Source: an uncultured Ruminiclostridium sp.
GTDB lineage: Bacteria > Bacillota > Clostridia > Oscillospirales > Ruminococcaceae
Length of the DNA stretch: 64,000 nucleotides
Assembly: GCA_947630175.1 (NCBI GenBank)
Contig: CANRGJ010000009.1
Span: forward strand, 1 to 64,000
Direction: 5' to 3'
The notes beneath the pieces were generated by a model. The model made no database searches, was not told the DNA's origin, and was given only the letters and a program-made list of their open reading frames with translations. The translations under genes were made by a program, and so were the position numbers. The first letter of the stretch is position 1, and every line of letters starts with the position of its first letter. This document shows, piece after piece, positions 46,217 through 56,053 of the stretch.

Positions 46217-47581
46217 TTACTGAGCGTTCTGCTGAACGGCAAACCGCTTTGACGGTCGGATAATCAGGGTCATTATCAGTATTGCGACGGCGGTCGCTCC
46301 GAGGCTCAGGGGGTAGACCTGCATTATGGTGGTGAACGAGGGGTACCATTTGAACACCGTAAACATCCACGCAAGGCGTATGCCGCAAATGCCGAACACA
46401 GAGCACAATGCGGGGATCATTGACATTCCGAAGCCGCGCAGATACCCTGACAATACCTCCTGCGGAACGCTGAAAATATATGCGAAGAAGATATACTCAA
46501 GGCGGATATAGCCTGTGTTTATCACTTCTATATCCCCGTTGAACACGGACAAGAGGTTTTTTCCGAAAAGCAGGATAAGCCCGCAGCTTGCCGCAGTTGC
46601 GATATAGCTTTCTATAATGCACATTTTAAGGGATTTTTTACACCTGTCGGCTTTTCCTGCACCGTAGTTCTGTCCCACGAAGGTGGTGCAGGTCTGACCG
46701 AAGGAGTTCATCACGTAATAAGCGAATATCTCCAGATTGTACGCCGCCGAGGACGCCGCCATAACGGTGGTTCCAAGGCTGTTCACCGAGGTCTGCACCA
46801 CTATGTTGGCAAGGGAGAATATCATACTTTGTATTCCCGACGGAACGCCTATTTTCAGAATGTTCAGAAGCGTCCTGCCGTCTATGCGAAGCTGTTTTGG
46901 CGTCAGCTTTACTTCAAGTTTCGTCTTTACAAGACAGATAAACAGGATTATTGCGCTGAACAGATTGGAAAGGACAGTCGCCGCCGCAACGCCGTCCACG
47001 TCCATTCCAAGCACCATTACGAAAAACAGGTTCAAAATGACGTTCAGAACGCCTGATACCGCAAGCGCCGCCAGCGGTATCTTTGTGTTGCCGCAGCTTC
47101 GGAAAATTGCAGATTCAAAGTTGTACAGCAGTATCACGGGCATTCCCAGAAAATAAATGCGAAGATACTTCACCGCCATATCGAAAACCTCAGCGGGAAC
47201 GTCCAGCATTCTCACAACGCCCTCCGCTATAAGTTCGCCAATTGCGGTCATAAGGATACCGCCTAAAAGGGCGAATATGACGGAGGTATGTACGGCTTTT
47301 GAGGTGACCTTTTGGTTTCGCTGACCGATAGCTTTGGCGATGATAACATTGCTTCCCAGGGATATACCCACGAAAAAATTCACTAATAGTGAGATAACAG
47401 GGGCGTTGCCGCCTACCGCCGCCATGGCGGATTTGCCGAAATCACCGGGAATCTGACCCACTACCGCAAGGTCAGCCGCGTTGAAAAGCTGCTGCAATAT
47501 CCCAGTTGCGGCAAGGGGAACGGCGTATTTTATTATCTGGCGCCCGATAGCGCCGTTTGTAAGGTCTGTCTTTTTTTGCAT
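46217..47581 (-). CDS. MATE family efflux transporter
   Basis: 12-TM MATE; AVPLAATGILQQLFNAADLAVVG. Confidence 0.92.
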   Translation of the reverse strand: MQKKTDLTNGAIGRQIIKYAVPLAATGILQQLFNAADLAVVGQIPGDFGKSAMAAVGGNAPVISLLVNFFVGISLGSNVIIAKAIGQRNQKVTSKAVHTSVIFALLGGILMTAIGELIAEGVVRMLDVPAEVFDMAVKYLRIYFLGMPVILLYNFESAIFRSCGNTKIPLAALAVSGVLNVILNLFFVMVLGMDVDGVAAATVLSNLFSAIILFICLVKTKLEVKLTPKQLRIDGRTLLNILKIGVPSGIQSMIFSLANIVVQTSVNSLGTTVMAASSAAYNLEIFAYYVMNSFGQTCTTFVGQNYGAGKADRCKKSLKMCIIESYIATAASCGLILLFGKNLLSVFNGDIEVINTGYIRLEYIFFAYIFSVPQEVLSGYLRGFGMSMIPALCSVFGICGIRLAWMFTVFKWYPSFTTIMQVYPLSLGATAVAILIMTLIIRPSKRFAVQQNAQ

Positions 47582-47600
47582 AGGTTTTCTCGTTTCTGTT

Positions 47601-48953
47601 TTATTCTTCGGGAGGGGATTTCTGCTCAGGGGGCTGTATTTCCAGCGTTACGGAGGAAACGCCGCTTTCCGTTTTAAGGAAGTTTTCTATGGTTGTAAGC
47701 TCGTCGTCGGTAAGAGGAGCTGTCGCCTGGGCGGTCAGGAGGAGCGAAGACCCGTTTTCGCCGTACATCAGCCCACAGCTTACCTTATCCAGCTTTGTGA
47801 ATACGTCTGAGGTCTTTTCGGAAAGCTGTTTGCAGTCGATACGGTCTTTCATATCCTGAGATAAAGCCTCATTTTTCTCCTTTTCCGCCTGAAGCTCCTC
47901 TTGGAGTTGATGAATGGTGTTTTCCTGGACGGCGATCGTCACCTTGTCCCCGTCTGCGCCCTCCACCGTTTTGTTCTGGGTAACTCTGAGAGTGTAGCCT
48001 GAAAGGTCGTAATCCGCAAGTTTTTGTTCAAGCTCGGATATCCTCTGGTCGGAAAGCTGAGTTCCCACAAGGGAAACGGAGATGACTTTGTTCTGATTGT
48101 CCGCACTGCTCTGCACAAGCTGAGTGTCCGCAAAGACAAATTCCGATTTAAGATAATTTGAAATGTTGCTGTCCAGCACGGAAAGGTACACCGTGTACGC
48201 TCCGCCGATTATGCTGGGTATCACCGTTATCACTATCAATGCCTTGATTATGTGATTTATGCGCTTTTGCCGCTTCGTATCAAGCTCTTCCCTTACAGGA
48301 ACGCCTAACAGCTTTGTGACGATAAGCGCTGAAAGAGCTATGAACAGCGTGTTTATTGCGAAAAGGTAAAATGCTCCCAAAACGAAGTTGAGCTGACCCG
48401 TGGCTATGCCGTAGCCCACCGTGCAAAGCGGCGGCATAAGCGCTGTTGCGATAGCTACGCCGGGGATAACGTTGCTGGTCTTCTTTCTCGTGTTGCCGAT
48501 ACTGCCTGCGATTCCGCCGAACAGGGCTATCAGCACGTCCCAGATGGTGGGACTGGTGCGGGCTATCATCTCCTCCGTCGCCACGTTAAGGGGAGAAAGG
48601 GCAAAGTATATAGTGGAGGCGATAAGGCTTATCATCACCTGAGTGCCGAAGCGTGCCGCCGCCTTTCTCAGCATGGCAAGGTCGTGAATGGCGAGGGAAT
48701 AGCCGATAGTGAGGATACCACTCATCAGCGGAGAGATGAGCATAGCGCCGATTATCACTGCCGTGGAGTTGACGTTAAGCCCGATAGACGCTATCAGGAT
48801 CGCCAGCATAAGTATCCACATATTTGCGCCGTGAATGACCGTGTTTTCCTCCATCATATCGTGAAGCTCGTCGTATGACAGCATATTGCTACGCATATCA
48901 AGGAGGTTGTGAAAGTAGGTCTTTATTGAATGTTTTTTCGTTTCGCTGTCCAT
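47601..48953 (-). CDS. DUF389 membrane protein
   Basis: GANMWILMLAILIASIGLNVNSTAVIIGAMLISPLMSGI. Confidence 0.92.
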   Translation of the reverse strand: MDSETKKHSIKTYFHNLLDMRSNMLSYDELHDMMEENTVIHGANMWILMLAILIASIGLNVNSTAVIIGAMLISPLMSGILTIGYSLAIHDLAMLRKAAARFGTQVMISLIASTIYFALSPLNVATEEMIARTSPTIWDVLIALFGGIAGSIGNTRKKTSNVIPGVAIATALMPPLCTVGYGIATGQLNFVLGAFYLFAINTLFIALSALIVTKLLGVPVREELDTKRQKRINHIIKALIVITVIPSIIGGAYTVYLSVLDSNISNYLKSEFVFADTQLVQSSADNQNKVISVSLVGTQLSDQRISELEQKLADYDLSGYTLRVTQNKTVEGADGDKVTIAVQENTIHQLQEELQAEKEKNEALSQDMKDRIDCKQLSEKTSDVFTKLDKVSCGLMYGENGSSLLLTAQATAPLTDDELTTIENFLKTESGVSSVTLEIQPPEQKSPPEE

Positions 48954-48975
48954 TTTTATCTGTCCTTTTTGAAAT

Positions 48976-49467
48976 TCATTCGGTCGTATCTTCGGCCTGC
49001 TCCACCACTATCTTTGTGGAGTTGAGCCGCTTCAGCGTGCGCTTGGCAAGGCGGATGCGGGGATTTTCCACTATCCAGATGTTTGCCGCCTCCCATACCG
49101 CAAATGAGCCTACAATCGAGATAAGCTCCACGGGAACTGAGCCGATAACTCCGTCCAGAAGTATTGCCGCCGCCACGAATACCACGCCGATACAAAGCAG
49201 CCATAGCTGTTTTATAAGGTTCAGCTTTTTCTGGGCGGCGTTGTGTCGCTCCTGCTCCCGTATCGTTTCCTGAAACGCGCCCTTTACCCGTTCAAAATCA
49301 ACGGGTCCGCCGCATTTTATTTTCAAAACGGTGTCCTCGCCTATCTCCTGCCTGCCGTACTGCCTTGAAAGATAATCCGCAACGTCGCTGTTCAGCGTGC
49401 GGCAGCTTTCGTCAAAGGGGTCGTACAGGTCCTTTTCCTCTTGTATTTTCAGCTTTATCTCGTGCAT
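48976..49467 (-). CDS. Hypothetical membrane protein
   Basis: Two TM segments; start chosen at MHEIKLKIQEE. Confidence 0.65.
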   Translation of the reverse strand: MHEIKLKIQEEKDLYDPFDESCRTLNSDVADYLSRQYGRQEIGEDTVLKIKCGGPVDFERVKGAFQETIREQERHNAAQKKLNLIKQLWLLCIGVVFVAAAILLDGVIGSVPVELISIVGSFAVWEAANIWIVENPRIRLAKRTLKRLNSTKIVVEQAEDTTE

Positions 49468-49626
49468 TTTCGTCCTCCTGTGCGGTGACATTGCCGTTTT
49501 CGGCTTTTTATCAATGTTTATTTTACGCTCTTTCGGCGGTAATGTCAAGGCTGTATCAAGGCAAGGGAAAGTAAAAAGCGCCGACGACGCAGGCGCTTTT
49601 TCCATTAAAATATATTTAATCAGAAG

Positions 49627-51006
49627 CTATGCTTTATTTTCATAAATATCAGTAGTCGTACAACACAGCTTTTTTATTCCCGCCATTCTGACGTAATAGC
49701 TTATGACCAGCACTATATCTGCTCCCGCCCAGGCAAGGACCTCCGCCCAGAAAAGTCCCTCCGTGCCTATCAGCCAGGGGAGGAAAAAGATGGTGGACAT
49801 ACGCATAACAAGCTCCGCCGCGCCTGAGACCATAGGCATTATCGTATCGCCGAGCCCTTGCAGGGAGGAACGGTAAATATGCAGAATGTAAAGCACAGGC
49901 AGGAACGCCGACATAATGCAGAGATAGTGATATGCAATATCCACCGTTGCCGCGGCGTCCGCAGGCTCGCCTGAAATAAATGCGCCGACTATGTACTTGC
50001 CGAAAAGAAACATTATCACGCTTATGACTGCGGCTGTCGCAACACCCATCAAGGCTCCCGTGTGAACGCCTTTGTTGACACGTTTCAGCTTATTTGCGCC
50101 GTAATTCTGTCCCACATAGGTAGTGAGCGCAAAGCCGTAGGAGATAGCGGCTATCTCAAGGATACCGTACAGTTTGTTCGTCGCTGTAAAGCCCGCGATA
50201 TACAAAACGCCGTAGCCGTTGATCACAAACTGGACTACCAGTCCGCCTACCGAAATTATCAGGTTCTGGAACGCAAACGGCATAGCCAGCTTTAACAGCT
50301 TTTTTGAAAGTCCCTTTTCGGAAGTACGTTCATCTTTCGGCACATGCACTATATCCAGCTTTCTCAAGGATAAATAGCATATCAGCGCAGACACTGCCTG
50401 ACCGATAAGCGTTGCCGCCGCCGCGCCTGCTACTCCCCAGCGAAAAACTATCACGAAAAGCAGATCCAGCACGATATTGCACAGCGAAGCCAAGATCATA
50501 GCGCGCAGAGGCGTTTTGCTGTCGCCCACAGCCCGCAGTACCGACGCCAGAAAATTATACGCCATAACGATAGGCACGCCCGCGAAAATAACGCTTAAAT
50601 AGGTCACGGTTATGGGGAATATCTCCGAGGGAGTATTCAGCAGGCGCAAAATAGGGCGTAATGCCGCAAACGCAAAGCAAACTATCCCTATCGTGCAGAA
50701 AACGGATAGCTTGAGGGAGGTGACGTAGGTTTTTCTGAAGCTGTTTTCATCGCCTGCCCCGAAATTCTGCGCAAGACGAATGGAAAAGCCCTGGGCAAAG
50801 CCCTGAACCAAACTTAAAACAAGCCAGTTGAGCCACTCTCCGTTGCCTATCGCCGCCAGCGCGTTAAGACCCAGCACCTTGCCGACTATCATTGAATCCA
50901 CCATGGTATAAAGCTGTTGGAACACGTTCCCTACCATAAGCGGCAGGGCAAAGAAAAAAAGTATGCGCAGGGGCGGACCTGCTGTCATATTTTTTGTTGA
51001 CGTCAT
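49627..51006 (-). CDS. MATE family efflux transporter
   Basis: MATE fold; GNVFQQLYTMVDSMIVGK. Confidence 0.92.
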   Translation of the reverse strand: MTSTKNMTAGPPLRILFFFALPLMVGNVFQQLYTMVDSMIVGKVLGLNALAAIGNGEWLNWLVLSLVQGFAQGFSIRLAQNFGAGDENSFRKTYVTSLKLSVFCTIGIVCFAFAALRPILRLLNTPSEIFPITVTYLSVIFAGVPIVMAYNFLASVLRAVGDSKTPLRAMILASLCNIVLDLLFVIVFRWGVAGAAAATLIGQAVSALICYLSLRKLDIVHVPKDERTSEKGLSKKLLKLAMPFAFQNLIISVGGLVVQFVINGYGVLYIAGFTATNKLYGILEIAAISYGFALTTYVGQNYGANKLKRVNKGVHTGALMGVATAAVISVIMFLFGKYIVGAFISGEPADAAATVDIAYHYLCIMSAFLPVLYILHIYRSSLQGLGDTIMPMVSGAAELVMRMSTIFFLPWLIGTEGLFWAEVLAWAGADIVLVISYYVRMAGIKKLCCTTTDIYENKA

Positions 51007-51175
51007 AGAAAGCTCCTATATATCTTAAAATATATCTTCTGATAAATAACTGTTTTTGCTTACCATAGCACAAAACAGAGGGATTGTCAAGACGTTTTTT
51101 AGGGAGGAGATGTTTGGGGGATAAATATGCTTTTGTGAAGTGTCTGCTATAAAGAGGCAGATATAAAAATGAACA

Positions 51176-51205
51176 GAGCAGTATCGCTTAACTGCGATAC
51201 TGCTC
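51176..51205. terminator. Inverted repeat / probable terminator between operons
   Basis: GAGCAGTATCGC-TTAACT-GCGATACTGCTC, 12-bp perfect stem. Confidence 0.6.
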
Positions 51206-51358
51206 TTATCAATACATAGATACTCTGTTGATGCAGCCCGACGCTTTTTATAAGGCACAGCTTTTTTCATCAAGCACAGCTACATCATTAAAAGCTGAAC
51301 GAAAAGGAGATCTTCTCGGCTCTGACAATTCGGCTATCTGAAGCAGAGGATATCTCGA

Positions 51359-53539
51359 TCATATGATCTCCGCTTTCAAAGCATTTTCAAGCCACTGTCT
51401 GCTTCTTTCTATCTCGGGCTTCATTCTGGCGTTTACCTGCTCCCAGTCGATGGGCTGGTTGTAGGTCTTTTTTTCAAAGGCTTCTTCAACCGTTGGAACA
51501 ATTCTGTCCATAAGACCGACAACACTGAGAATACTTTGTACTCTTTCAAGTCCGTTTGTTTCATTCATCATACCTTTTACAAAGATGAACGGAATATTGT
51601 ATCTGACAGCAAAGCAAGTAGCGTGAAATGAGTCTGTGATAATAAAACTGCTGTTGGTAAGATATTTCAGCCAGTTTTCAACGGTCAGGTTTTTTTCGTA
51701 TGGATAAGGCCAATTTGATTGATAAAATCCTTCCTTTGCCAGAGAATTTTCAGCACAGGTAATTGTGCCGATATGACCCATATTAAATTCTCCGCATATC
51801 TTCTCGATTCCGTATTTTAAGGGGCTGGGATGAATAATGTATGAGCAAACATATTTTTCTCCCACAGAGCATTTCGCAGAGTCAATCAGTTTTTGAAAAT
51901 ACTTTTTGTCGCACAGGAAAACAGGGTCAACCACCCACTCCGCTTTAACACCCATTTGTCTGCACAACTCAACACCTGATTTTTCCCGCACGGATACTGC
52001 GTTAAATCTTCTTAACAAATTGGTAAGTTCTTTATTTTGTTCGGGAGTTCCTGTCAATTCAACAGAACCAAATGACGTTGAATATGCCACTTTTCTTCTG
52101 TAATCTCTAACATAATCAAAAGAATAGCTGTTAATTGTTGAATTATCAAATATTTTATAGTTCCAAACCTGATCCGAGCCTAACACAAACGTTTTTACCC
52201 GAACATTCAACTCCGCTTGGTCATTGAAATTTTTGTGTATTCTGCAAACATCATAAAATGGGTAAGGATTCACGCCGAAATGTATGGGTCTTGGAATATC
52301 ATATCCGGGAATATCTGCCCGTCTCTCTACCATAATCACAGAATATCCCATATCCTTGATAGTGTTGTACAAAGCGTAATATGTCAGATCGCCGCCATAA
52401 TTGGGTACAGTCCAGCAGCCGCTTACAGCTACGTCAAATTTCCAGTTAAGGGCGTAATCCACCGCTTTTTTAAAGTCCCAGCCATCCTTTATCAGACGGA
52501 AAAATCTTTGTCTGGCGAGGACAGGCTTGCGTTTTTCGTTCATTCTGTTAAACCGTCTGAGGAAGGACAGGGGCATTCTTTTTACAAATTCAAACGAGCC
52601 CTTTATCTCCTCAAAAATTTCCATTGATTTTTTGTTGTTTGTAAGTATGCAGCTTATGCCTTTTTCCAGATCTACCGTTTCGTCATATTTGTCAAAGCTC
52701 CAGAAATCGCCTATCGTAAAGTCGCCAACTCTCGGAGTGGGAGCAAATTGGCAGTTGTCGCAGGATTCTGATGTTATCATAAATTTTAAATATGCTTTAA
52801 GGTAAGGGTCACGCATTGAGTGAATAATATGTTCCTCTCCGTTTGTAAATTCAATCCTTATTCCGTTTATGTACCAGCTGTATTTTTTGGAGCGGAAAGA
52901 AATATTTTTTATCTCCCTTCCCTTTGCCACGCTGTCCACATACTGACGGAAAAGCTTTTCGGGAGGATAGCCGCCGCAAAGCAGGTCGACTGTTATCAGC
53001 TTTTTAAAATCCTTGGGAAGATATGCTTTAAGCGCCGCCACCTGACAGGGGACTCCTGAAAAGAGGACGTACGCTCCTTCATTCAGCTTTTCATACACCT
53101 GCTTGTAGATATTTCCGGGCTTGCTGTAAACGTATTTTGAGCCCCTCAGCTTATACATATCCGCTTTGTCGGAAATCATTATCTGGGATACTCCCCTGAA
53201 ATCCTCGTCGTAAGCGGCTCCGCACACATATCCGCCTTTATCGAAAACATAGTTTGCAAGGGCGGTGAACGCTCCGCCCGATGAGCTTACCTCTAATACG
53301 TCAGGCGGCATTTTTACAGCGTAGCAGGGCGGCTCTGCCTCGTTGGAAACAGCGTGATTAAGCTGGGGGCATTTCTTTTCGCATTTTTCGCAGTGAATAC
53401 ATTTTCCGCTGTCAATTTTCGGTCTTATAAATCCGTCCTCGTTAGGGAGCATTTCGATTGCTCCCACGGGGCAGATATTCTTACATAATGAACAGCCTGT
53501 ACAGGTCCTTCCTATGGCTGATATTTTATCTAAAAGCAT
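51359..53539 (-). CDS. Fusion: 2[4Fe-4S] ferredoxin/FrhB-type domain plus polysaccharide pyruvyl transferase
   Basis: CTGCSLCKNICP, CIHCEKCEKKCP; C-terminal PS_pyruv_trans-like (VLGSDQVWN, TDSFHATCFAV). Confidence 0.88.
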   Translation of the reverse strand: MLLDKISAIGRTCTGCSLCKNICPVGAIEMLPNEDGFIRPKIDSGKCIHCEKCEKKCPQLNHAVSNEAEPPCYAVKMPPDVLEVSSSGGAFTALANYVFDKGGYVCGAAYDEDFRGVSQIMISDKADMYKLRGSKYVYSKPGNIYKQVYEKLNEGAYVLFSGVPCQVAALKAYLPKDFKKLITVDLLCGGYPPEKLFRQYVDSVAKGREIKNISFRSKKYSWYINGIRIEFTNGEEHIIHSMRDPYLKAYLKFMITSESCDNCQFAPTPRVGDFTIGDFWSFDKYDETVDLEKGISCILTNNKKSMEIFEEIKGSFEFVKRMPLSFLRRFNRMNEKRKPVLARQRFFRLIKDGWDFKKAVDYALNWKFDVAVSGCWTVPNYGGDLTYYALYNTIKDMGYSVIMVERRADIPGYDIPRPIHFGVNPYPFYDVCRIHKNFNDQAELNVRVKTFVLGSDQVWNYKIFDNSTINSYSFDYVRDYRRKVAYSTSFGSVELTGTPEQNKELTNLLRRFNAVSVREKSGVELCRQMGVKAEWVVDPVFLCDKKYFQKLIDSAKCSVGEKYVCSYIIHPSPLKYGIEKICGEFNMGHIGTITCAENSLAKEGFYQSNWPYPYEKNLTVENWLKYLTNSSFIITDSFHATCFAVRYNIPFIFVKGMMNETNGLERVQSILSVVGLMDRIVPTVEEAFEKKTYNQPIDWEQVNARMKPEIERSRQWLENALKAEII

Positions 53540-53550
53540 TTTGGTCCTCC

Positions 53551-53928
53551 TTATATCGTATCGTCCGTTTCAAAAACGGTATCGGTGAATTCATCTCTAC
53601 GGGTATTGACGGCGATAGAGGTTATCATTCCTGAGGGCTTTCTGTCGTTTATCAGAATACGCTCCCCGTAAGGAAGATCGTAAATTATTGTATCGAAACG
53701 GATACCGTTTTCGGCAAGAAAGCTCTCGGTCATCTCCTTATATTCTCTTTTTCTTGACGTGATAAGAATTATCTTATCCTCCGGGGACAGCTTTTTGAAA
53801 AATTCCCTTGCACCTTCAAGAAGCGTATCTTTGCCGTCTGTCTTGTATCCGTTATGCTTGACGATCGTCCCGTCAATATCCATTATCCACGTTTTTCCCA
53901 AAGAGGAAACTTTGATCACATCAGCCAT
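53551..53928 (-). CDS. HAD-like phosphatase (sugar phosphate / capsule biosynthesis type)
   Basis: WIMDIDGTIVKHNGY. Confidence 0.75.
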   Translation of the reverse strand: MADVIKVSSLGKTWIMDIDGTIVKHNGYKTDGKDTLLEGAREFFKKLSPEDKIILITSRKREYKEMTESFLAENGIRFDTIIYDLPYGERILINDRKPSGMITSIAVNTRRDEFTDTVFETDDTI

Positions 53929-54502
53929 TTAATATCTCTCCGATATGTCCGCCGGGGTGATTCATTTTAAACTGGTCAAGAGTGATGCCCATCTTCTTGC
54001 TTATCTGCATCGCCAGCATCTGCAAAACGATGAGATTGAGGGTGGTGGAATTGTTGGGAACGATGTTCCACATATCCCCCTCATGCTCAAGGTGAATAAC
54101 AATGCATTTGGATATTTTCCTTGTCAACGTGCTTTCATTTTCAAATGTCAGCAGCCACTGGGTGCAGTTTCTTTTGTCAAGAAGAGAGTTAAGATACACC
54201 GATTCCACCGTTTCGCCACTCTTTGTGAGCAGAATGACAAGGTCGCCGTCCTGTACCATTCCGATGTCCCCGTGTACGGCGGAATTGGTGTTCATAAAGC
54301 AGGCGTTAAGTCCCAGCGAATTCATTGTACCTACAAACTTGTCGCATACAGGCACGTTTTTGCCAAGCCCCGAAAGAATAATCTTGTGTCCCGAATTCAG
54401 GGTTTCGATGCTCTCGTCAACAAGCTGTGAAAAAGCATTCTGGTCAATGGATTTCAACGAGTCAGTCAGGATTTTTAACAGTTCTTCAAAATATGTATTC
54501 AT
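53921..54502 (-). CDS. SIS-domain sugar-phosphate isomerase
   Basis: GLGKNVPVCDKFVGTMNSLG, LLTKSGETVES, GHIGE. Confidence 0.85.
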   Translation of the reverse strand: MNTYFEELLKILTDSLKSIDQNAFSQLVDESIETLNSGHKIILSGLGKNVPVCDKFVGTMNSLGLNACFMNTNSAVHGDIGMVQDGDLVILLTKSGETVESVYLNSLLDKRNCTQWLLTFENESTLTRKISKCIVIHLEHEGDMWNIVPNNSTTLNLIVLQMLAMQISKKMGITLDQFKMNHPGGHIGEILNG

Positions 54503-54546
54503 GTTTTTTCCTTTCAGATGATAACATCATCATTTTATTTTTTATT

Positions 54547-56052
54547 TTAAAGTATCTGGGACAGATACAAAAGTCCGTTGTAGAACGCTCCGCATATAGA
54601 ATCGTAATCCTCCCAGGCGTATGTGGTGAGGGAAAGCCAGATGATGGCGTGTATCAGACGTATCTGTTCGGGCGTTACCTCGTCGCCTATAAGACGGAAA
54701 AATACATCTTCCAGCTCCTCCCAGCCTGACGAACGGACGAACAGCTCCACAGAATCCTCGTGAATATGCAGATCAAACCGCTTTAAATTAAACTGGTCGT
54801 AATTTCCCACAAGGGAATAGTACAGCTTTGCCCAGTCATACGCCACATCTCCGTAAAACTCGGTAAGTCCGAAATAACCTCGTGGGTCAATGAGGACAGG
54901 CTCCTTGTCGTTTCTCAGCAGAATATTTGAAAAAGTGCAGTCGCCATGGAGAAATACGAACCTGTCAGGCAGGTAGCGTTCCATAGCTTTGGTTATCTCA
55001 TCTATGTGAAAGAAAAAATTGGGACAGCGTTTACCGTTTATGACGATAGTTTCATCATTGGCAAAGGGGACAAGCTGTTTTACTTTCTCAAGTCGGGAGA
55101 GCGTTTTATAGATATATGCCTCGTTATAGCTTTGCTTATCAACGGGAACGCTGCCGATAAGATGGACCGATTTCAGGCAGTTTACAATATCAGTAAGGAT
55201 ATTCACCCTGTTTTCATAGCTGATATTTTCATACTCATAAATATTGCTCCCTCGGATCTTTTCCATTGTGAGAGGCTCGTATGAGTATATTTTGGGTAAA
55301 TTCAGAAACTGCTTGTCCATTACCTTGCGGTACCATGCGATCTCCCTTTTAGCAAGATCCTCGCCCTGCTTGGTTATAGGCCTTTTGATAATGGAATCCT
55401 CCTGTTCCTCAATGGAGTTAAAGGGACGGCATTTTGCGGTGGGTATTTTCATATACTCGGAGATAAGCCCGAATTCCTTTACAGAATCGAGGGTGACAGT
55501 CTGAAACTCTATGTCTGTATCTTTCAGCCACCTGACAAACTCTCCCGATTCGGGCACGCCCTGCAAAGGTGATTTATCAGAAAAAATAAACATACCCGCT
55601 ACGCCGTATTCGACAGAAGAGTTCTCAACAAACTGATTATCCTCATATCTCCATCGGCAGGGAAAGCTCCCCGAAAGGCAGACATAGTTCCCGTTTGAAA
55701 GCCCGTCGGTGTTGAAGGTATCGGGCAGAACAAGATCTGACCATATCAGCATAAAGGACGCACCGTCGGGAATATTATCCACCGCTTCCTTTAACCCGCC
55801 GCAGGTACCTTTGCGTCCATTGGCGTTTATCAGTGTGTAATCGACGTTTGCAAATGCGGCAAGATACCGCTTTAACACGTCAAACTTATAATCTCCTATG
55901 ATTACAAATTTTTTGCGGGGATATTTTTCAAACAAATGAAAAATCATAGGGCGATTATTTACGGGAACAAGGGCTTTCGGCTTATTTTCAGTGAGATGCT
56001 CCATTCGTGTGCCTTTTCCGCCCGCCTGAACGATTATGTAATCAAATTCCAT
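54547..56052 (-). CDS. Bifunctional nucleotidyltransferase and APH/choline-kinase-like phosphotransferase
   Basis: QAGGKGTRMEHLTENKPKALVPV; FLHGDCTFSNILL...LIDPRGYFG. Confidence 0.87.
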   Translation of the reverse strand: MEFDYIIVQAGGKGTRMEHLTENKPKALVPVNNRPMIFHLFEKYPRKKFVIIGDYKFDVLKRYLAAFANVDYTLINANGRKGTCGGLKEAVDNIPDGASFMLIWSDLVLPDTFNTDGLSNGNYVCLSGSFPCRWRYEDNQFVENSSVEYGVAGMFIFSDKSPLQGVPESGEFVRWLKDTDIEFQTVTLDSVKEFGLISEYMKIPTAKCRPFNSIEEQEDSIIKRPITKQGEDLAKREIAWYRKVMDKQFLNLPKIYSYEPLTMEKIRGSNIYEYENISYENRVNILTDIVNCLKSVHLIGSVPVDKQSYNEAYIYKTLSRLEKVKQLVPFANDETIVINGKRCPNFFFHIDEITKAMERYLPDRFVFLHGDCTFSNILLRNDKEPVLIDPRGYFGLTEFYGDVAYDWAKLYYSLVGNYDQFNLKRFDLHIHEDSVELFVRSSGWEELEDVFFRLIGDEVTPEQIRLIHAIIWLSLTTYAWEDYDSICGAFYNGLLYLSQIL

Positions 56053-56053
56053 T

